Shown here: positions 57,991 to 64,000 of the stretch, piece by piece
Position numbering within the stretch: the first letter of the stretch is position 1
Layout: each line of letters opens with the position of its first letter
Origin: Saccopteryx bilineata
Taxonomy: Eukaryota > Chordata > Mammalia > Chiroptera > Emballonuridae
Reading direction: 5' to 3'
Length of the DNA stretch: 64,000 nt
Assembly: GCF_036850765.1 (NCBI RefSeq)
Contig: NC_089491.1
Span: 132,486,266-132,550,265 of the forward strand
Notes under the pieces: model-generated
The model's input: the letters and a program-made list of their open reading frames with translations, nothing else
Database searches by the model: none
What the model was told of the DNA's origin: nothing
Program-made: the position numbers and the translations under genes

Positions 57991-59456
57991 AGGAAATCAG
58001 GAGGGAGATTAACCCAAAGTCCTAAGAGAGCAGGTGTCTAATAGGACTCACCCAAGAAAATTCATTTAATCAACCATATTTAGCCAAAGGCATTGCACTT
58101 ATGCAAGTCAAGTGTTCTTTCTCCTTTGCATTCATCTTCCCTTCATCCCCTGGTCAGTTTATTTTATACAGATGAGCAGAGATGGAAAGAAGACTATGTT
58201 CTTTTCATGGAACAACCTGCATGACACTGAATGAGAGAGAGATCCCATTGCCACACAACTAAGCTGTAATACAGTCACATCAAGAAGAGAGAGAGAGAGG
58301 GTTGCTAAACACTTTTCTGTAGCCCTGTCGTTAAACTAGAATACCTTTGCTTGAGCAGGGTTGAGATACTAGGGTTATAACTCTAGGCTGGGTATTGCTG
58401 GCATCAGTATTTTTAAAAAGCACAGTTTGAAAAAGACTTTGATTTGTTAGGTGAATTCTTAATCTAAGTCAACGGGAAAGAAAATAGTTGGTACCACTCT
58501 GATTATTTGGGTTTGAAAAGAGAAAAAGGAAATCTTAGGGGGAAATACCTGACATTTGTTAAAAGTGCATTATGACACTTTAAATAAGAGTATTTAATAA
58601 AAATAGTAAGTTGCAATTAAAACAAGATAAAATGAACTGGGTGAAGAATTATTTATAACAAGGCACTGTTAATGGTTCATATACCTGAAAGTTCATTAGG
58701 AGAATGGAACTAAACAGGTGAAATTACTTTTTTTCCCAATTTTTCTATGATTGACTCTCATTAACAAAATATTAATCATAGTTAGCTTAGCACCATAGGC
58801 CAAATCTGTTGTTTTTTTTCTTTTCTTTTTTATTTTTTGGTGGGGGAGATTTGAAAGAGAAACCTGATGTTGGTCTTGTGTGGTCCCAGCCTCCTCCCAG
58901 ATACTAGATTAACTTGGAATCTTAGAAAGGAACTTACTGTATTTATCTGCCTTACAGGAAAATCCAGTGCAAGTCCACTTTGTAGCCATCAGTTTTATAT
59001 TTTTAGAAAAGAGAAATTGGGGCAGATTTAGTTGTTCAACTACAGGCCAGGTGTTTCGGAGCTTGTCTATATGGTAGCAGTAATTTAGCTATTAGGAGTC
59101 CTCTATTCTATTCCTCACAAATAGAACAAGTGGCTAAGGGAGAATAGCAGAGCAATGGTCCAAGTGTACTTATAGACACTCCCTTAACGCCTCAAGTCCA
59201 AGTCACTGACTAGATTGTTAATTGTAGTCCTAAAAGAGGACTTTGAGATTATCCACTTCAATAAAAATTGTAGACCTAAGGAAATACTATAGGCCAAGTA
59301 AGGATGAACAGCCTGAACAAGGTCACAAAGCTATCCCATCAAAGTTTTAAAACTGAAAGTTGGGTGTGGGGTTGAGGGGGAAGGGCATGACTCTCTGCTT
59401 TTTAAATCTGTTTTAATTATTTTTTTTAATCTTAAATTTTTACTTTCTTTCTCTAG
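57991..59456. other. PTPRD-like intron, no gene seen
   Basis: AT-rich sequence with a short (ag)n at about 58284-58300 and a MIR-like trace near 59280-59350. Confidence 0.5.
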
Positions 59457-59569
59457 GAAAAGGGCAGAATCTGACTCTAGAAAGAGCAGCATACCAAACA
59501 GCAAGGAGGTCCCTTCATACCATCCAACAGACCCAGTAGAACTAAGGTGCCTTAATTTTCAAACTCCAG
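59457..59569 (+). pseudogene. PTPRD: PTPRD-like juxtamembrane exon, open
   Basis: A strong acceptor (ctttctttctctag) ends at 59456 and donor gtaaga starts at 59570. The frame [37 protein letters not shown] is unbroken. Against remembered PTPRD it has His to Tyr in the HHPTD stretch and Arg to Cys in the ELRRLN stretch, the latter compatible with CpG decay. It is part of the cytoplasmic linker before the first phosphatase domain. Confidence 0.88.
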
Positions 59570-59964
59570 GTAAGACATGACTCAGCCTACCCATGACACA
59601 GTCTTCCCTGAAATTTTATAGTCCAGTTGATGTTGCCTTGAGATGAATGCATCACTTTATTTTTAACAGTTATGTGTGTCCTCCTCTTTTATTTTTATAT
59701 TTTTGAGATTTGCCAAAACACGAGTCTTGAAAGGAAATTGAGCTCGATACATATCTGGGGTGGGTATAAAAGAGGAAAAAAATGTATAATTCTTCTTCAA
59801 ACTTGGACAGTTTGTAATCTTATAACTATAGCTACCATTTTCATGGCTTATTAACACAGTTATTATTTTCAATGACACATATATGTAAAGAATTCAGTTC
59901 TCATAAAGTGAATGAGTAGATAATGGATTAATGTTACATCATTTATCCCATTGGGAAAGAATCT

Positions 59965-60090
59965 ACAGGATTGGGCAAAAGTAGGTTTATAGTTGTTCAT
60001 ATGGGAAGATAATGCAATAATTAATAAATAACACCAGAATAAACTCTGTCGTTTCATATGCTCACAATTGCCAAACTACTTTTGCGTCTA
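59965..60090. mobile_element. Mariner-like MITE
   Basis: Left end acaggattgggcaaaagtag and right end aactacttttgcg form imperfect terminal inverted repeats of about 30 bases, sharing the gcaaaagtag core with the 56-bp element at 4186. Confidence 0.65.
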
Positions 60091-60397
60091 TGTTACTCTC
60101 AAAGAAAGGGGGAGAGAGAGATGACCAGAGGAGGAGGGAAGGATGAAGGAAGGGAAAGAAAATAAATGAGGCCAAGTTTATATCTTTTAAAATATTATTC
60201 ATAGTGACTCTCACTGACCAGATCAGGTTTCTTATTGGGGAAACACATAGAATAGCCAAGAATAAGCATATGCTTTTGTTATTTGGGTTTTTTTTAAATA
60301 ACATTAAGTTCTTAAACAGAAGAAAAATATTTTTGCTGTGGGGCATATTATCTAGTGTGCCATGAGACATGGTCAGGTGTGCCATGGGGAAATTAAA

Positions 60398-60720
60398 CAT
60401 GGGTCCCCAAACTATGGCCCACGTGCCGGATACAGCCCGCGGAGGCTATTTATCGGGCCAGCCGCCTTCATCAGAACATAAACATTCCCCTCACAATCCC
60501 TCCAGCTATCAGCGACAGGAAGAGTGGAGGCACAGGGAACTCTCACTGACCAGTCACCTTCTAATAGGATTCATCCCAACCAGTAGCAATGAACCAATAG
60601 TAGGCCGCCTCTCATCCACACCCAGGAAGGTCCCCGCTGGGGCTGCCGCGCACTTGTCATTGTGTGGCCATGGCGAGTAGTTGAAGCTGCTACTCTTCCC
60701 CATGGTCCCGATTTCTAATC
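60398..60720. mobile_element. hAT 5' fragment related to the 15872 element
   Basis: tgggtccccaaactatggcc at about 60400 repeats the terminal sequence of the hAT at 15872, followed by unrelated GC-richer DNA to about 60720. It is probably the left part of a longer family member. The right end is not seen. Confidence 0.6.
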
Positions 60721-60879
60721 CTGTTCAGGAATGGAGGTAAATGTTGCCACCACTAGATGAAGCCTCAGCCTCAGCTGGTTATGTCTATCCTGATGGTGTA
60801 TACAGATATTTGACCTTTTTCTTTTTAAAAGATGCCCCCGCAGAGGGTGATATACAATGCATCACAATGTTATCTAACT

Positions 60880-61291
60880 TTAAAGCTAAAGTTTGCTAAA
60901 CTGTTCCTTTGGACAGTTTTTGGTTTTCTGTTGCCAAGGAGTTCCCCATTCTGACCAACAAAGCTATTTTGACATTGCTCCCGTTTTCAACCACATATCT
61001 ATGTGAGCTGAGCTTCTCAAGCTTGACTGCGATAAAAACTAAAAACAGAGAGAGACTGAGAACTGTTGAGGAAGAGCTTCGTGTGTGTCTTTCTACCATT
61101 CCTGCCTTTTGTGTTCATTGAAACAGGCCCAGGTTTCACACTGAGTATAAATACATTTAGAAACTATATTATTAACTATATGTATAATATGTACTGTGTT
61201 AGAGTATCATTTTTTGTCATTTTGGTAGGTGGTGTGCCCCAGGATTTTGTAAAAAAATGTGCAGCGGCTCAAAAAAGGTTGAAAATCACTG
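60880..61291 (+). mobile_element. hAT transposase 3' remnant
   Basis: The frame from 60909 reads [20 protein letters not shown] then [20 protein letters not shown] and [17 protein letters not shown], the hAT dimerisation domain, ending at a stop near 61120. The element end ggttgaaaatcactg at 61291 is a hAT-type terminal repeat. The matching left end was not identified with certainty. Confidence 0.8.
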
Positions 61292-63116
61292 CCTTAAATT
61301 ACTGTGCTGGCTAAGCAAAACAAATCTGTAGCCCCTTGCACCTCTAGACTCAAGAGCTGGATGTCCTTTCATTCAGTTAGAATAACCCAACATCTTTGTC
61401 AAAGATTTGATAGTTACTCAAAGGGGATTTTGTCATTGAGCGGGTTTTGTTTTTGGGGGTTTTGTTTGTTTTTGCTCGTTGGTTAAATTGTATTTTTTTA
61501 TTCTGCTCCAAACATTCAGGAAACATTTTCAGTGTTATAAAACTCACCTTGGATTGTGAAATGTTTTATTTTATGAAATGACCTCCTTCTTATTTTCCCC
61601 TTGTTCTTCCTCTTGGCATAATGATTCTTTTCAACTTAATGCAGTATTTTTTAGAACAGTTTCTATAATTTCTTATTTGAGGATTATGGCTACAAATTGA
61701 GTTTTAAGGGAAAAAAAACCATATGAGAACTGCAGCCTGGGGCCACATAAAACCTCTCTGTTAAGTGTCAGTTTTCACTAACCAGGAATTTTCCACCTCT
61801 CCAACCGGATCTTTATCATTGTCAAGATTATTCTTATTGTTGTGCCATGTGGTATTTTCCTTATGATCCCACTTTAATACTATATTTATGATTATGAATC
61901 ACATAATGGGTCACATAAATTAAAATTTGATAGCTTAACCTATTAATAAACCATTAATTCACTCTCTACCAGTATAACTTGAAACTATGGATAATATTTG
62001 CATCACTCAAGCAACCTCAGTTGTTTGCACTGACTACAATAAATGGCCTCCTTGAAATGTGGAGTTTCTCCAGAAATGCTACATGTAAAGATACTATAAC
62101 AATGGTCACTTAGCCATTTTAGCCAATAGCTCAGCAGTGCTCCCTGAAACTAGTTGTGAGAACTGCTTGCTGGCAATGCTCCCGATAGAACTACCCCAGT
62201 AGCTGTTGCCGTGATAGTCCACACTGACTCTTCACCGTTTACCTTGACCCTGATCTGTGAGTAAAGCTCCCCGGGTGGGAATTCACTCCACTGTGCCCTA
62301 ACAGACATGAAGGAGATATTTAAGGGTTGTATTCATCTGTGATAATAGGATAAAGGCCTCGACATAATATTGTAGGCCACAGAGCAACACTTTGGAAAAA
62401 ATTTACATATAATTATCCAAATAAGTATAAATAAATTTCTTTATTGATTTTTAATGGAGAAAATGAAGGAAAGACCAGTCACATACCTTTCAAATATTTC
62501 ATTATTTTGTCATCGCTATGGATTAAAGTTTATTCAGACCTCTCGAGACACGTGGAGCTAAATTTGTTATCCCAAGACTGAAACAGAGGTTAAAGGCATG
62601 AAGCTGTCGGCACTGATCCTGATGTCAGAACAGGAGGAAGTGGGTTGAAATTGGAGCACAGCTTTATTAGATCATGTGAGAGACTTCCTTTACGGTCAAG
62701 AAAACTGGTTTCAGACATTTAGTTCAATGACAGCGGGAAAAAGGGGTCTGAGAAATTAGTAGAACTGTATCTACAACTGTATCTTGAAGATCTTTACAGA
62801 TCCTTTAGGTTTTCATTTTGTGATAAAAGACTGCAAAGTCCTACTGGAAATTAAGTAGCCAGAATTTGGGGATGACATCTAGAATGCAGGGAATAAAGTC
62901 CTCCTTAAGATTGGTATCACTGTCAAAATTAATGCTTAGGTGGTGAATTTGCAGACTGATTCAGATAGTATGTGTAGGTCTTGCCAAACATAGTCTTTGT
63001 AATGCCCATGGAACATTTGGAAACCTAATTGAAATTCAGATTTCTGTTCCCAACACAGGAAATGCTCATTCAGTAGGTCAGCTGTGGTAACCAGGAACAT
63101 CCATTTCATTTATTTT
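61292..63116. other. No gene seen
   Basis: Unique-looking sequence after the hAT remnant. The next PTPRD exon (expected to encode the rest of the linker and the wedge before D1) was looked for and not found. Confidence 0.5.
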
Positions 63117-64000
63117 TCCACAGTTTTATTGAAATATAATCGACAAATAACATTGTATTAGTTTAGGGTATACAACATAATGATTGGCCATATATATATA
63201 TATATGAGATATATATATATTGCAAAATGATTACTTCAGTAAGTTTAGTTAATATCTATCACCTCACATTGTTACATTATTTTTTTTAACTTTATTCCAT
63301 TTTTAGAGAGGAGAGAGATAGATAGATAGAGAAAGAGAGAGAGGAGGAGGAGCAGGAAGCATCAACTCCCATATGTGCCTTGACCAGGCAGACCTAGGGT
63401 TTCGAACTGGCAACCTCAGCATTCCAGATTGATGATTTATCCCATTGGGCCACCACAGGTCAGGCTCACATTACTTTTTTTAAGATGAGAACTTTTAAGA
63501 TCTCTTTTAGCAATTTTCAAATATACAATATAGTTTTGTTAACTATATCCATCATAGTGTACGTTACATCTCAGGATTTGCTCATATTGTAACTGGAATT
63601 TTATACCTTTTGACCACCTTTACCCATTTACTTCACTCCTCACCCCCTGTTGTGGCAATCACCAATCTGTTCTGTTTTTATGAGTTCAGTTATTTTTTTT
63701 TTCTACTATTGTTTTATAGTGAACATATATGTGAAATCATACAGTATTTGTCTTTCTTTTTCTGGCCATTTCATTTAGCACAGTGCCCTTAAGGTCCAAT
63801 CATGTGTTTGTAAATAGCAAAATTTTCTACTTTTTATGTTTGTACATGGCAGATTTTCATTACACACACACAGACCCCATACTTTCTTGATCCACTCATC
63901 CATCAGTAGACATTAGTTTGTTTTCATGCCATGGCTTTTATAAACAAGGCTGTAGTGAACGTGGGGGTACAGATCTCCTTGAGATAGTGATGCTGTTTCC
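63117..64000 (-). mobile_element. Ancient L1 3' end, runs off the window
   Basis: Reads in reverse as an old mammalian L1 3' UTR (L1MA/L1MB type from memory): ttttattgaaatataatcga, then tgttaactatatccatcata, then late ORF2 sequence up to the window edge. A B-family SINE is nested at about 63284-63464 and a TA-rich microsatellite lies at 63190-63224. Confidence 0.8.
63284..63464 (-). mobile_element. SINE family B copy 13, nested in ancient L1
   Basis: Antisense copy with gata-type repeats near 63320 and the head end ccaccacaggtcaggc. Imperfect flanking acattattttttttaa against acattactttttttaa. Confidence 0.85.

Larger units (their letters stand above)
39528..59569 (+). pseudogene. PTPRD: PTPRD-like receptor tyrosine phosphatase fragment, unprocessed pseudogene (2 exons)
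   Basis: Two exons in correct order and orientation match PTPRD, a LAR-family (type IIa) receptor protein tyrosine phosphatase that acts in neuronal adhesion and synapse formation. One is the membrane-spanning exon at 39528-39680, the other the juxtamembrane exon at 59457-59569. PTPRF and PTPRS differ clearly in the second exon, where [20 protein letters not shown] is diagnostic for PTPRD as remembered. The first exon has two frame-breaking deletions, so the copy cannot make a membrane receptor. The 19.8-kb intron contains a SINE-A copy, a MIR-like SINE and the young L1. Neither fibronectin-III exons upstream nor the catalytic D1/D2 exons downstream are visible. Confidence 0.85.

Noticed and set aside
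59457..59569. PTPRF or PTPRS as the parent of the second pseudogene
   Set aside because: The juxtamembrane exon [20 protein letters not shown] is specific to PTPRD; the other two have different sequence there.

Overview
This window is vertebrate, almost certainly mammalian, nuclear DNA. It is AT-rich, has GT/AG-spliced exons and is dominated by interspersed repeats. Two abundant tRNA-derived SINE families, several classes of hAT and Tc1/mariner-like DNA transposons, and multiple L1 LINEs point to a bat (Chiroptera). That is an inference from repeat content; the species cannot be read from the sequence. No intact host protein-coding gene was found.

Two decayed, intron-containing (unprocessed) gene copies lie on the + strand. 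The first, at 5798-35832, is an MTMR6-like myotubularin. Eleven consecutive exons keep good splice sites and the catalytic CSDGWDR loop, but the copy carries a +1 frameshift, an in-frame TGA, a -1 frameshift and a 4-base deletion. It also lacks the usual first and last coding exons within the window. The second, at 39528-59569, holds two exons of a PTPRD-like receptor tyrosine phosphatase: the transmembrane exon, with two frameshifting deletions, and the following juxtamembrane exon, still open. In human these genes are on different chromosomes (MTMR6 on 13, PTPRD on 9). The window therefore looks like a mosaic of two degenerating segmental duplications, of the kind found on a sex chromosome, in pericentromeric DNA or on a B chromosome.

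Repeat layout: about 1-5.7 kb, SINEs, an L2-like block and a tiny mariner-like palindrome. About 7.4-11.8 kb, an old antisense L1 with nested SINEs and a hAT element. 14.8-16.2 kb, a pogo-like element and a hAT element in MTMR6-like introns. 22.0-29.5 kb, an old full-length antisense L1 interrupted by SINEs and a tRNA-Ile half. 32.8-33.1 and 37.5-38.5 kb, hAT elements. 47.1-54.95 kb, a much younger full-length antisense L1 of about 7.8 kb, with a perfect 14-bp target-site duplication, intact ORF1, ORF2 with one frameshift, and a CpG-rich 5' UTR. 60-61.3 kb, hAT remnants. 63.1-64 kb, an ancient antisense L1 running off the end.

The most interesting items are the two-phosphatase pseudogene mosaic, the SINE family carrying tandem CTCF-core-like motifs, the young L1 with a CRE at its 5' tip and a changed endonuclease residue, two L1 lineages with unrelated 5' halves, and a tRNA-Ile(UAU) 5' half retroinserted into an L1. 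All comparisons with human proteins, repeats and tRNAs are from memory, not from a search.
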